This document shows positions 43,221 to 51,791 of a stretch of DNA of 64,000 nt, piece by piece. Within the stretch, counting starts at the first letter, position 1. Each line of letters starts with the position of its first letter. The stretch is from an uncultured Eggerthellaceae bacterium. Its GTDB lineage: Bacteria; Actinomycetota; Coriobacteriia; Coriobacteriales; Eggerthellaceae. The position numbers were made by a program, and so were the translations under genes. The DNA lies in contig CANSWY010000006.1 in the NCBI GenBank assembly GCA_947650915.1, positions 1 to 64,000 of the forward strand. The letters are read 5' to 3'. The notes under the pieces were generated by a model. It was not told the origin of the DNA and did not search any database. It was given only the letters and a program-made list of their open reading frames with translations.

Positions 43221-43426
43221 TCTGGGGAGCTGGAAGAGCTGGTGGGCGGCCTGAAGACCTCCGTCGGATTCGCCAGGCGGACCCGTTGCGCCGCTGCCCC
43301 CACCCTTCCGCACCCATGACGCCCTTGCAACAGTTGCGTTGCTTCTTCGAAGACCCGCGGGTCCCGCTGTGCCCATGCCATAAGATGCGGGCATCTGGAT
43401 GGTCGGGGACAAGGAAGGAGCCGCCG
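43221..43426. other. Spacer without a clear gene
   Basis: This stretch of about 200 bp between R15 and the zinc-ribbon gene contains no supported gene. The plus strand reads SGELEELVGGLKTSVGFARR from 43220 before a stop, which faintly recalls the C-terminus of a chemoreceptor and may be a gene remnant. Evidence is too weak for a pseudogene call. Confidence 0.3.
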
Positions 43427-43627
43427 GTGTGCTATCCATGCGCATATTGCAACCGATGCGGAAAAGTGAGCCGCATGCGCGCCAACGAGACGCATTGTCC
43501 GCGCTGCAATGAGCCTTGGACCAGTGAGGACTCCGAATGCAAAGCCTGCGGCTACCAGCGCCCCGGACTTCCAACAGCCTGCGCACCGCCCAGAGAGGTC
43601 AATGTGCCGAAAGCCCCTCGCCACTGA
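43427..43627 (+). CDS. Small cysteine-rich zinc-ribbon protein
   Basis: The 66-residue product starts at a GTG behind AAGGAAGGAG. It has nine cysteines arranged as CYPCAYCNRCGK, CPRCNEPW and CKACGYQRPG, enough for two zinc sites. The pattern is that of small zinc-ribbon proteins found next to many genes in Eggerthellaceae. The role is unknown. Confidence 0.7.
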   Translation: MCYPCAYCNRCGKVSRMRANETHCPRCNEPWTSEDSECKACGYQRPGLPTACAPPREVNVPKAPRH

Positions 43628-43785
43628 CGTCCTGCTCATACCCGCGTATGCGGCAGGGACCGTGACATTTCCTGGTTTTCCGGCAGCGCACGCGATCCTT
43701 GCAGCTCTCGCACGATCCTCACAAAACGCGCATAGCATGGTTCGGGCAATGAGCGCCCAACGTATGCAGGAATGCTCTCAATGCT

Positions 43786-43927
43786 GATGTGCAAAAGGGA
43801 CGTTCCAAATTGCACATAGGATGAGTCTCTCAGTGCCCATTCTCTTTTCCTATGTGCAATTTGGAACGTCCCTTTTGCACATCAGGCAACCTCACGGGTG
43901 CAATTTGGGACGTCCTTTTTGCACATC
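43786..43927. repeat. REPIN-type element R16 with an extra right arm
   Basis: The full palindrome (43787-43882) has perfectly symmetrical arms (GTTCC form on both), loop ATGAGTCTCTCAGTGCCCAT and an extra right arm (43898-43926) after CAGGCAACCTCACGGG. It is a near twin of R17, 4.1 kb away, in direct orientation. Confidence 0.96.
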
Positions 43928-43960
43928 CGGATGTCCCCTTTCGCACCGGGGGTGCCGTTC

Positions 43961-45100
43961 TCAGGTTGATTGCTGCACGAACAGTTCCCTGCGCGCGTCA
44001 TGCCCCAGCGCCTCGAGCATCTGGTTGCCGCGCGCGACGATCGCCGCATTCATGTGGGCGAGCAGCTCTTGAAGCTCAGGCGGATCCTTCGGCAACAGGT
44101 GGCCGAAACCATGGCCTGCAAAGAACGACCGCACCACGTAGGCACCCTGTCCGCCGGAAGCGCCCGCAGGATCCGTTTCCACGTAAGCGCTCAGATAGTT
44201 CTCCTCCACGAACGCGTTCCATCCCTGGACGCCGCGCCCGAAAGAGTCAAGCCACCCGCGGCACTCGGCCAGAACACCCGCATTGAACCCGACATCCGGC
44301 ACGTCCGATTCCACCTTCACGCCTTGGCGGTTGAGATACCAGTCGCGCACGTATTCCAGCGTGGCATCCCAGTAGTCATCCGTGGCTTTGTACCGGCCGC
44401 TGTTGAACGGCCCGTCACAGGGGATGAAGTTGCCGATGGTGTGGGTCAGATAGGCCAGCATCTTCAGCTGCTGATCGATCCGATCAAGCGCGAACATGCC
44501 CGTGATGGCGTATTCAGGACGCAGGTGGCCCGCCTCGTCCGTCATCGCCGCAAGGATGCCGGCTTTCGAACGCGCCCGCCATTTCGCCCGGCCCATCACG
44601 TGGAGCGCCTGCTTGTAGGTGGTCCAAAAGCTGTTCATCGTGTCACCGGAGTCTGCGGGAACCTCCGGCCAGAGCGCAGCGTACAGCGCATTGATGGCAG
44701 CCGGGACCATCTTCGCGGACTTCGAACCATCGCACTCGATCTGATACGTGAGGCGGGCGGCCCTCCGCGTGTAGCCGAGCCGTTTGCGCATCTCATCATC
44801 AAGGGGCAAGACGAACTCCGGCTGCTGAGCGTAAGCGATCCAGCGTTCGAGCGGGTCGCTGAACTCGTTGAAGGAGCAACCCTCCACCACCTGCTGCCGC
44901 TCCGTGTCCGTCAGGCCATCCCAACAGGAGGCGCCTTCAATGCGCTCATAGCGCTCATTGAGCTCCATGCCCTGCGTGCCCCGCTGGAACGCCGTCTTCA
45001 GGTCCACGAACCGCGCCTCCACATCCGCCAGCGTGATGTCGCCCGCCTGCAACGCGTCGTGGACTTCATTGAAACCCGTGCTTTGGATGGCCTTCGTCAT
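43961..45100 (-). CDS. DUF6994-like uncharacterised protein
   Basis: The 379-residue soluble protein has no enzyme motif I can name. Its most distinctive region, YLTHTIGNFIPCDGPFNSGR and DDYWDATLEYVRDWYL (about residues 230-275), resembles the DUF6994 group. There are no membrane segments. It starts behind AAAGGGAG and is the last gene of a three-gene operon after the WYL regulator and the AAA-like protein. The DUF6994-type family turns up in variable parts of gut genomes; the function is unknown. Confidence 0.7.
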   Translation of the reverse strand: MTKAIQSTGFNEVHDALQAGDITLADVEARFVDLKTAFQRGTQGMELNERYERIEGASCWDGLTDTERQQVVEGCSFNEFSDPLERWIAYAQQPEFVLPLDDEMRKRLGYTRRAARLTYQIECDGSKSAKMVPAAINALYAALWPEVPADSGDTMNSFWTTYKQALHVMGRAKWRARSKAGILAAMTDEAGHLRPEYAITGMFALDRIDQQLKMLAYLTHTIGNFIPCDGPFNSGRYKATDDYWDATLEYVRDWYLNRQGVKVESDVPDVGFNAGVLAECRGWLDSFGRGVQGWNAFVEENYLSAYVETDPAGASGGQGAYVVRSFFAGHGFGHLLPKDPPELQELLAHMNAAIVARGNQMLEALGHDARRELFVQQST

Positions 45101-45180
45101 AACGTCTCCCTTTCTCTTTCCACGAACCTGATTCCGTGAGAGGGACGGCGCGGGTCCTGCCCCGCCCCCTGTTCGCGCGC

Positions 45181-46557
45181 TCACGCGGCGAAGCCGACGG
45201 TGCGGCCTGATGCGGACCCCTCGCCTTCCCAGGTGAAGTCCTCCGCCAGCAGCAGCGAAAGCTCCTCGACGGACAGCGCGTCGTCATCGGACAGCTGGCC
45301 GGACAGCCGCACGCTCTGAGCCACGATGGCATCCAGATCGATCGCCGCATCTATGGCGTCCGCATACTGAGGGAACGCGATGCGCGCCTCATGACAGGTG
45401 GCCCATTCGCCGAAGACGCGCTCAAGATCGGCGCGGTCATCGGCGCGCATGCGCTTCGACAACAGAACGCCCATGCTCTCATCGGGCGTGATGCCGCGCT
45501 CGGCTGCCATATGCTCCATCTTCGCCAGGTTGCGCTCGTAGCTGCTGCGGGACAGCCGGCTGCCCCGGTCCTTCGATATCACCACGATGGGCTTGTTGTA
45601 ACGCCGGCGCAGGCGCATCACCATGTCCTTCTTGCCTTCAGGCACAGAAAAGAACACCTGCGTCTTGCACTGCACGTCCTCGATCAGGCCAAGGAGCCTG
45701 GTGAAGAGCGCGTAGGCGGTCATGTCGTAGCCCATCTCGCCCTCAAGCGCGCCGTAGCGGACCACCAGCACATTGCCTTCGATGGCCCGGATCAGCTGAT
45801 GGTTCAGATACGTGCTGAACTCGCAGCTTTCGGCATGCGTGGGCCAGTGCAGGTAATTGTCTATGTCGAGGGTGAAGACGTGGCTCGAATCCACGCGTCC
45901 GGCACCCACCAGGGCACCCAGCAAGATGGCGATGGCATCATCAGCATCGGAGAGCGCATTGCCCTCCACGATATAGGAGATGGGAGCGAAGGCCGCCCCG
46001 CCTTCATCCGCACCAGCGCATGCAGCGGACGCCGCCGCAAGCTGGGGCGCGGGCGCGAAGACGCGTGCGAGCTCCGCCTTCAGGCTCTCCCCATAGCTGG
46101 AAGCAGCCGCAAGATTCGCCGCCGCCTCTTCGCTGAGCGGCTTGCTCGCGATATGCTCCTTGAAGCCCCGGCTGCTGCGGGCTGAGAAAGAGCAGGTGTT
46201 CGAAAGGTTCAGCCGGCGCTTGATCTGGCTCTCGTCGAAAGAACAGCTGGAGTACCGGAAGATGTCATCAAGAAAGCACCCTTTGATGGTGCACTCCTCT
46301 ATGCGCGTCTGCTCAACGCCCTCCAGCCCCCAGCTGCTCATGGCGCGCTTGAGGTGCCTCTGCGCCAAAGCCTCGTTCGTTGCGCCGTCCTTGGCTATGA
46401 GCGTGGCGCAGAAGTTCTCCCGCAGCTCATCCGAATACCCGCTCCGGCGATACGGAAGGATGAACACCTTGTCGTCGAATTCGCTGTGGATCGGCTGGAA
46501 CGAATCGGTCCACGAAGTGGATCCCTCGAATGCGTAGAATGCTCTGAAGTACCGCAT
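45181..46557 (-). CDS. Uncharacterised protein with a degenerate AAA+ (CbxX/SpoVK-like) core
   Basis: This 458-residue protein has an unrecognised N-terminal part (about 1-190) and a C-terminal half that reads like a CbxX/SpoVK-type AAA+ module. YIVEGN (about 195-200) stands where such proteins have GNPGTGKT, but the Walker A is replaced by ALSDADDA. NVLVVRYGALEG (about 262) stands where hhhhDEAY is expected, so the Walker B acids are gone. RLLGLIEDVQCKTQVFFSVP then matches the post-Walker-B helix and sensor strand. ATP hydrolysis is therefore unlikely. It lies between the WYL and DUF6994-like genes. Confidence 0.6.
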   Translation of the reverse strand: MRYFRAFYAFEGSTSWTDSFQPIHSEFDDKVFILPYRRSGYSDELRENFCATLIAKDGATNEALAQRHLKRAMSSWGLEGVEQTRIEECTIKGCFLDDIFRYSSCSFDESQIKRRLNLSNTCSFSARSSRGFKEHIASKPLSEEAAANLAAASSYGESLKAELARVFAPAPQLAAASAACAGADEGGAAFAPISYIVEGNALSDADDAIAILLGALVGAGRVDSSHVFTLDIDNYLHWPTHAESCEFSTYLNHQLIRAIEGNVLVVRYGALEGEMGYDMTAYALFTRLLGLIEDVQCKTQVFFSVPEGKKDMVMRLRRRYNKPIVVISKDRGSRLSRSSYERNLAKMEHMAAERGITPDESMGVLLSKRMRADDRADLERVFGEWATCHEARIAFPQYADAIDAAIDLDAIVAQSVRLSGQLSDDDALSVEELSLLLAEDFTWEGEGSASGRTVGFAA

Positions 46558-46642
46558 GGCTGCCCCCTTGCTTCAGTGTTGCTCATTTCACAAGGGGCAG
46601 TATGGCGGCCTTCTGAGACGTTTTCGTCTCATCAATGCACGG

Positions 46643-47848
46643 CTATTTCCCGTTGATCAGCTCGTCTCTCGACTTCCGGTCCTCCAGACTGATGGCACCG
46701 GGTTCGCCCGCATACATGTCGTGGATGGTCTGTCCCGCATCGGCCAGCACCTGGCGCAGCTCAGGTGGCGAGAGCACCTCCACCATACGGTAATACTGCA
46801 GCGCCCAGAAGAGCACGGAATACAGCGCCGACTTGAGCGTGACGTCGATGGTGTCCTCCTGCTCGTTCTTGAAGTGCACGTTGGGTCCGAACTGGTCGTA
46901 GAGCGTGTGCAGGCTTTCCTTGTTGATGCGCAGTTCGACGTTCACCTCTTTGCCGGACATCATGTAGGAATGGCGTTCGCGGAACTTGATGACGTTCACG
47001 TTCGACTCTGACGGACCGAAAGAGCTGTTCTCATCGATCTGAACCTCTTTCATCAGGTCGATCCTGAACTTGTAGATCTCATCGCTGTTCAAGTAATGGG
47101 CCAGCAGATAGTAGTGGCCCTTGGATATCAGAAGCTGGATGGGCACCACCTGGTGACGCTTGGCCCGCCACCCCGTTTTCGCCAGTCTCAGCTTGCCGTC
47201 CTTGCTGAAGACGCCCAAGCGGAACTCCACGCATTTGCCACGCGCGATCGCATCATTGAGATCCTCGATGTTCAGAAAGAACTCCGGATTGGTGGCGGGG
47301 AGATGGCCTTCCCGCCTGATGCCAGGCACGACGATCTCTTCCGGGCTGAGCACCTTCAGCTTGTCGATCAGATCATCTATCTGCTTAGGAGGGATCACCG
47401 AAGAGGCTATCACCGTATCAATGAGCATGCGCACTTCGCTGGGCACGAAATCCAGGCCTGACTCACCCAGCTCCACCAAACGCCAGCCCTTGCGGAGCAG
47501 CTGCCTTCCACCCTGCGCGGACGCGCCCCCGGACGCATTGCGCTCACCCTCCAGATACTCAAGGCGGAAACCCAAGGACGGATCATCAAGGGTGGCGCTG
47601 TGAAGGCGGGTCAGGTTGTCGCCCACCGCCTTGATCTGGGTGACGATCCCATGATCGGCTTCAAGGAAATTGACGATCTGCTGGCGCGTCAGGTAGCGGT
47701 TCCCCTCATCGTCCTGCTCCGCCCCCTCAAAGGCATGCTTCCTCAGCACTTGGAGGATATAGAACGGCCACAGCTTCTTGTCCACCGGCTTTTGTTTGGG
47801 AACTTTCTTCGCCTGCCCGCTTTTTCTCCCCGTTGCTTTCGCTGCCAT
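46643..47848 (-). CDS. WYL-domain transcriptional regulator
   Basis: The 401-residue protein has a basic N-terminus (KATGRKSGQAKKVPKQK), a winged helix (ILQVLRKHAFEGAEQDDEGN, LTRQQIVNFLEADHGI), and a WYL domain (about 225-345: KTGWRAKRHQVVPIQLLISK, GHYYLLAHYLNSDEIYKFRIDLMKE in parts). The C-terminal extension is of the PafC/DriD type. WYL regulators bind nucleic-acid-derived ligands and commonly head phage-defence operons. The ATG at 47848 follows AAGGAG by six bases. It heads the operon with the AAA-like and DUF6994-like genes. Confidence 0.87.
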   Translation of the reverse strand: MAAKATGRKSGQAKKVPKQKPVDKKLWPFYILQVLRKHAFEGAEQDDEGNRYLTRQQIVNFLEADHGIVTQIKAVGDNLTRLHSATLDDPSLGFRLEYLEGERNASGGASAQGGRQLLRKGWRLVELGESGLDFVPSEVRMLIDTVIASSVIPPKQIDDLIDKLKVLSPEEIVVPGIRREGHLPATNPEFFLNIEDLNDAIARGKCVEFRLGVFSKDGKLRLAKTGWRAKRHQVVPIQLLISKGHYYLLAHYLNSDEIYKFRIDLMKEVQIDENSSFGPSESNVNVIKFRERHSYMMSGKEVNVELRINKESLHTLYDQFGPNVHFKNEQEDTIDVTLKSALYSVLFWALQYYRMVEVLSPPELRQVLADAGQTIHDMYAGEPGAISLEDRKSRDELINGK

Positions 47849-47912
47849 ACCAAGCTCCTTGAGGACCGTGCGCAACATTACCCATCGGCACCCTATCATC
47901 CCATACCCGCCT

Positions 47913-48054
47913 GATGTGCAAAAGGGACGTCCCAAATTGCACATAGGATGAGTCTCTCAGTGCCCATTCTCTTTTCCTATGTGCAATTTGGAACGTCCCT
48001 TTTGCACATCAGGCAACCTCACGGGTGCAATTTGGGACACCCCTTTCGCACATC
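47913..48054. repeat. REPIN-type element R17, only copy with reversed arm polarity
   Basis: The full palindrome (47914-48009) has GTCCC in the left arm and the GGAACG form in the right, the reverse of the usual polarity. Its loop and the extra right arm with the ACCTCACGGG spacer match R16. R16 and R17 bracket the three-gene WYL operon. Confidence 0.96.
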
Positions 48055-48082
48055 CTGGCGGTGAGCGGCACGGGCCCGCGGT

Positions 48083-48799
48083 TCATCGCCGGCGCGGGGG
48101 TTCGGGTTCGTATTCTTCGGGGTGGCCGTCGGCATCGAAGGTGAACGCCGTATATCGTTCGCGTTCGATATCGTACTTCAGCACGGGGACCTGGCCGGAC
48201 TTGTGCGTCGTGCCATCCAGGTAGTAGTGGCTCGCGCCATCCCAGTAGACATCGTGGAAGCTCTCATCTTGGGCCATGTTGAACGTGCCCGTATGCCCCG
48301 CGATGACATCCTTCAGGAACGGGCCTTCGTTCCACGGGAACATCTCGCACATGGTCTCTTCCGGGGTGCCCACTTTCCACAGGTCTCCCGCCTCTTCATC
48401 AACGCCCGCGTGCACGAAGATCTGCGTGGGCGTCTCGTAGAAGAACGGCAGCTTCTTCATCCACGCGAACGCAGGATCTTCCTCGTATTCGGTGAAGCGA
48501 TGCTCTTCCACGAATCGATATTCATGATTCCCCATGAGCGCGATGACCTGGCCCGGATGCTCGTCTTGCAGGCGCATGATCTCACGGATCATGGTGAAGT
48601 CGCCATCGGGCGGGGGCATGTAATCGCCGCAGAGGATGAGCTTGCTCTCCGGGTGGCTCAGATCAACCACCGCCATGGAATGTTAGAACGCCTCCATCTC
48701 ACCGTGCATGTCGCTCATCGCGTAAATGTATGGCATCAAAGCCTCCCTTGCCTCAACATCCAGCTTTTTCTGCCGCTGTTCCAATTCCATCTTGTCCAT
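48083..48799 (-). pseudogene. Metallophosphoesterase gene interrupted by an in-frame stop
   Basis: A calcineurin-like phosphatase gene begins at ATG 48799 behind GGAGG. It reads MDKMELEQRQKK..., then IYAMSDMHGEMEAF with the first metal motif (DxH), and meets TAA at about 48685. The same frame continues HSMAVVDLS, LILCGDYMPPPDGD, IALMGNHEYRF, FVHAGVD and IAGHTG, all conserved metallophosphoesterase motifs. One nonsense codon therefore splits it. The downstream part (48676-48083, 197 residues from ATG) lacks the DxH ligands, so it is unlikely to work alone. Otherwise the gene is not decayed, so the change is recent or a sequencing error. Confidence 0.85.
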
Positions 48800-48847
48800 T
48801 GGCATCCTCCTGACTGCTTGCCCTGCAGCGTCACCGCGAACGATGCC

Positions 48848-50152
48848 TCAACTGTTGAGATACCCGGCCAGGTACAGAGGGAGGGTGACCTTCTTGCCCG
48901 ACACGCCGATGTTCCCGGCGGACAGCTTGTACCCCATCTGCACATCCTTGCGCTCGAGCATGGCATTGAGCGATGCCGTGGCGCCCCTCTTCGCCTTCAC
49001 CTCCACAGGCACGATGCCGACGCCGCGTTCCAGCAGGAACTCGATCTCGATGTTCCCCTTGTCGTTCATCCAGTAGTGCAGGTCGCACCCGCTCTTGGAG
49101 AGCAGGTCGGCCACCGCGTTCTCGTAAATGCCGCCCTTCATGGGTCCCGCCAGCTCGTCGTTCGCGATGGCCGCCATCATCCCGAACCCGTGCATCGCGC
49201 ACAGCAATCCAGGATCGCTGAGGTACACGCGGAACCGGCTCTCGTCCTCATAGGCACGCAGAGGAAACTGAGGCGTGGTCACAGAGCGGCAATAGCGAAC
49301 CAAGCAGGCATCGTGCAGCCAGTCGAGCGAGCCGAGGAACTTGCGCGCCGTGCCCTTCTTCTCCACGACACCGTACTTGAACTTGGTGTTCTCCTTCGCC
49401 AGCTGGCGCGGTATCGACAAATAGCACGCCCGCGCCTTGTTGCGGTCGGACGGACTGGCGAACTTCGCAATGTCGTCAAGATAGGCGTCGAGTATCATCT
49501 CTTGCTCCGAAAAAGCCGTTGCGAAGTTCTGTGTGTCGACGAACGCCTGCACCACGGCCGGCATCCCACCGATGGCCATGAACTCCCGAAAGCGCGCGAT
49601 CATCTTCATATGCACGGCTTCGGGCAGCGGATTCAATGCGTCGAAGTGCTCCCTCAGCACATCCGTGCTTCCCGCATCAAGCCCGATCGCCCATAGGTAC
49701 TCCTCGAAATCCAGCCCGTGCATCTCCAGCTGACGCTCGTAACCCACCGGGATGGACGTGACCTCTTTATACGAAAGGCCGAGCAGAGAACCGGACGCTA
49801 TCACGTCGATGCTCTCGTCCTGCGCCAAGAACTTGAGCGCCGTTCTCGCTTCCGGGCACTCCTGGATCTCATCGAGGAACAGCAGCGTGGAATGGGGAAC
49901 GAAATCGATGCCAGGAACGAGCAAAGACATGCGCTTCTTTATCTCGCTGCTTGCGAGGTCCCCCGCAAATACGGCCTTCAGCTCGGGGGACTCGATGAAG
50001 TTCAGGGGGATGAAGCTCTTATACGCCCTTTTGCCGAATTGCGTGATCGTGTACGTCTTCCCAACCTGGCGCGCACCCTTCACGAGCAGGCATTCCTGGC
50101 CATGTTGGTGACGCCATTCCTCAAGTTTGGCGGTTGTCTTCCTTGTGAGCAA
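48848..50152 (-). CDS. AAA_14/DUF4143 family ATPase
   Basis: The 434-residue protein has a P-loop (LLVKGARQVGKTYTITQFG, with GARQVGKT) and Walker B LLFLDEIQECPEA, then VIASGSLLG, the standard AAA_14 set. The C-terminal DUF4143 part (about 240-400) contains LLCAMHGFG and GGIYENAVADLLSKSGCDLHYW with a nuclease-like IEIEFLLERGVGIVPVEVKAK. Such proteins are widespread and uncharacterised; a nuclease-like fold in the C-terminus has been noted. Three TGCATATTTTC boxes precede the gene. Confidence 0.92.
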   Translation of the reverse strand: MLTRKTTAKLEEWRHQHGQECLLVKGARQVGKTYTITQFGKRAYKSFIPLNFIESPELKAVFAGDLASSEIKKRMSLLVPGIDFVPHSTLLFLDEIQECPEARTALKFLAQDESIDVIASGSLLGLSYKEVTSIPVGYERQLEMHGLDFEEYLWAIGLDAGSTDVLREHFDALNPLPEAVHMKMIARFREFMAIGGMPAVVQAFVDTQNFATAFSEQEMILDAYLDDIAKFASPSDRNKARACYLSIPRQLAKENTKFKYGVVEKKGTARKFLGSLDWLHDACLVRYCRSVTTPQFPLRAYEDESRFRVYLSDPGLLCAMHGFGMMAAIANDELAGPMKGGIYENAVADLLSKSGCDLHYWMNDKGNIEIEFLLERGVGIVPVEVKAKRGATASLNAMLERKDVQMGYKLSAGNIGVSGKKVTLPLYLAGYLNS

Positions 50153-50172
50153 TTCGCTCCTGTCTCATCATG

Positions 50173-50248
50173 TGCATATTTTCTAAGGTATTTATACTGT
50201 GCAAATGCATATTTTCCAAGGCATTTTTGATATCAAATGCATATTTTC
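50173..50248 (-). promoter_or_regulatory. Three TGCATATTTTC direct repeats upstream of the AAA_14 gene
   Basis: The 11-bp box occurs at 50173-50183, 50206-50216 and 50238-50248 (plus-strand reading), 33 and 32 bp apart, that is about three helical turns. They lie 21 to 96 bp before the ATPase start in an AT-rich patch of otherwise GC-rich DNA and probably bind a regulator. Confidence 0.65.
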
Positions 50249-50336
50249 CCGAATTTGACAGCGTCTCGCGCATAACGTGACAACAGCGTCGGGCAGTCTC
50301 AGGTGGCCATCGCACCATCGGATAATGGAAGGTATC

Positions 50337-50978
50337 CTACGCTTCGCCTGCCAAGCCCTTCAGGATGCTCTTCTTGAGCACGCGCGACGTCCACCAAAGG
50401 CTGCATTCGCCGCGCACAGCCCACGCGGCCATCTGCATGAGCTCGGCCTCGTCACCTTCAGCGCTGCCCTCCCACCTCTCGATGAACATGGGGTTGATGT
50501 GATCGTGTTCGAATGTGCCGTCCTTGCACGGGAACTCGAGCGTGATCTGCATATCGGAGCAATCCCCGATGCTGCCCTCAGGCTTCTCAACGCCAGCCTC
50601 GATATCGCGAAGCCAGCTGCGGATCCGCGAGCTGCGTTCATCCCAACCAGGTCTGTCGGCATCGACCACCGCCCAGTCGTAGGCCTCGTCGATGTAGCCT
50701 GCCACGCTGCCCAGCACGCGCACGATGTCGCCCTGCTCGTACAGGTTCGGAAGATCGATCCAGCGGTCCTCGAAGTAAAGATGGGCTTGGATCTGTTCGC
50801 GCAGGTTCTTATCTGTCGTCTCGTCGCGAAGCTGCTGCAAAAGGCCATAGGTGCGCGACGGCGTCAGCTCCAGATTGGCGATGATGGTCGCCTTCTCCAT
50901 ATCGGTGAACGCACGATCGCTTTCGCGGAGCGCCTCGCGCAGATCCTTCGACGGGATGAAATCTATGACATCGATCAT
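50337..50978 (-). CDS. Uncharacterised protein cotranscribed with a metallophosphoesterase
   Basis: I do not recognise this 213-residue, acidic, soluble protein. The first 80 residues are probably helical (LREALRESDRAFTDMEKATI); later there is a Trp-rich region (YDWAVVDADRPGW, RIRSWLRDIEAG). It lies 19 bp after the phosphoesterase gene on the same strand and shares no motif with toxins or nucleases known to me. Confidence 0.7.
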   Translation of the reverse strand: MIDVIDFIPSKDLREALRESDRAFTDMEKATIIANLELTPSRTYGLLQQLRDETTDKNLREQIQAHLYFEDRWIDLPNLYEQGDIVRVLGSVAGYIDEAYDWAVVDADRPGWDERSSRIRSWLRDIEAGVEKPEGSIGDCSDMQITLEFPCKDGTFEHDHINPMFIERWEGSAEGDEAELMQMAAWAVRGECSLWWTSRVLKKSILKGLAGEA

Positions 50979-50997
50979 CGAGCTTCCTCCTCGGCTG

Positions 50998-51540
50998 TCA
51001 CGGGTGCACGACGGTTGCGGTGCCGTCTTCCACCATCAGCATGCTGCACGAGAAGAGCGTCTCCAGCGCTGGAAAGGTCCTCTCAGCGAGCAGGCCGTTG
51101 AGCTGGCCAGCCGCCTCTTCCGCAGTCGCAGGCTCATCCAGATGCTCGTCCACGAACCACTGCGTGAGGCCCGCATGGGTCAACAGGAACCCATCCACCT
51201 CGCAAGCGATCTGCGGCTCCAATTCAAAGAGCGTCGTTCGGACGAACCCCATCAGGTCCATGTGCGTCCCCGGGCCGCATTTGCCGAGCAGGTACTGGAA
51301 GTCATGATTGCCGAACAGCACATCCACCTCCAGGCCATTCGCGCGCTGCTCCTCCACCCAATCAGCGAACTCTTCGATCTCACGCATCATCTGGCCGTCT
51401 TCCGCGCCCCATTCGTCGCAGATGTCGCCCAGGAACACCACGCGATCGAACGGACCCTCGTCCACGAGGACCCCATCCACCGCCGGAAGGATGCTGGATG
51501 CCTTCAGATGGACGTCACCCACGACCAAGGTCTTCGCCAT
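50998..51540 (-). CDS. Metallophosphoesterase
   Basis: The 180-residue calcineurin-like phosphatase keeps all motifs: VVGDVHLK (DxH), VVFLGDICDEWG (GDxxD-like), LFGNHDFQYLL (GNHD) and LLTHAGLTQ. It is a short form with an unusual C-terminus. It precedes the 213-residue unknown gene in a two-gene operon. The broken phosphoesterase at 48083-48799 is similar in function but a different lineage. Confidence 0.88.
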   Translation of the reverse strand: MAKTLVVGDVHLKASSILPAVDGVLVDEGPFDRVVFLGDICDEWGAEDGQMMREIEEFADWVEEQRANGLEVDVLFGNHDFQYLLGKCGPGTHMDLMGFVRTTLFELEPQIACEVDGFLLTHAGLTQWFVDEHLDEPATAEEAAGQLNGLLAERTFPALETLFSCSMLMVEDGTATVVHP

Positions 51541-51625
51541 CAGCGTCTGCCCTCCTTGCCCCGCCTGTCATCAGGCCCCAGCATACGTGGAGCCTGAGAT
51601 GAATTCATCTCACAACTGAAGGCCA

Positions 51626-51773
51626 GATGTGCAGAAGGGACGTTCCAAATTGCACATAGGAAAAGAGATTGAGCAATGGAAGTCTCTTCCTATGTGCAAT
51701 TTGGGACGTCCCTTCTGCACATCCTGGGATCGCTCGTTCTCTGTGCAATTGGGGACGTCCCTTCTGCACATCA
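51626..51773. repeat. REPIN-type element R18 with an extra right arm
   Basis: The full palindrome is 51627-51722 (GCAGAAGGG/CCCTTCTGC) with loop GAGCAATGGAAGTCTC. A further right arm (51741-51771, CTGTGCAATTGGGGACGTCC...) follows at a different spacing and without the ACCTCGC linker. Confidence 0.94.
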
Positions 51774-51791
51774 AACGTCAGTTTTGCGCGT

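Noticed and set aside
43220-43320. Chemoreceptor gene remnant after REPIN R15
   Set aside because: Only about 20 residues of weak similarity and no other chemotaxis genes; not enough for a pseudogene.
43786-48054. The WYL operon considered as a classical composite transposon
   Set aside because: No transposase gene lies between or beside the flanking repeats and no target-site duplication is visible.
48083-48676. The 197-residue downstream part of the broken phosphoesterase as an intact small enzyme
   Set aside because: It lacks the first metal-binding motif, which is present in the same frame upstream of the TAA codon.
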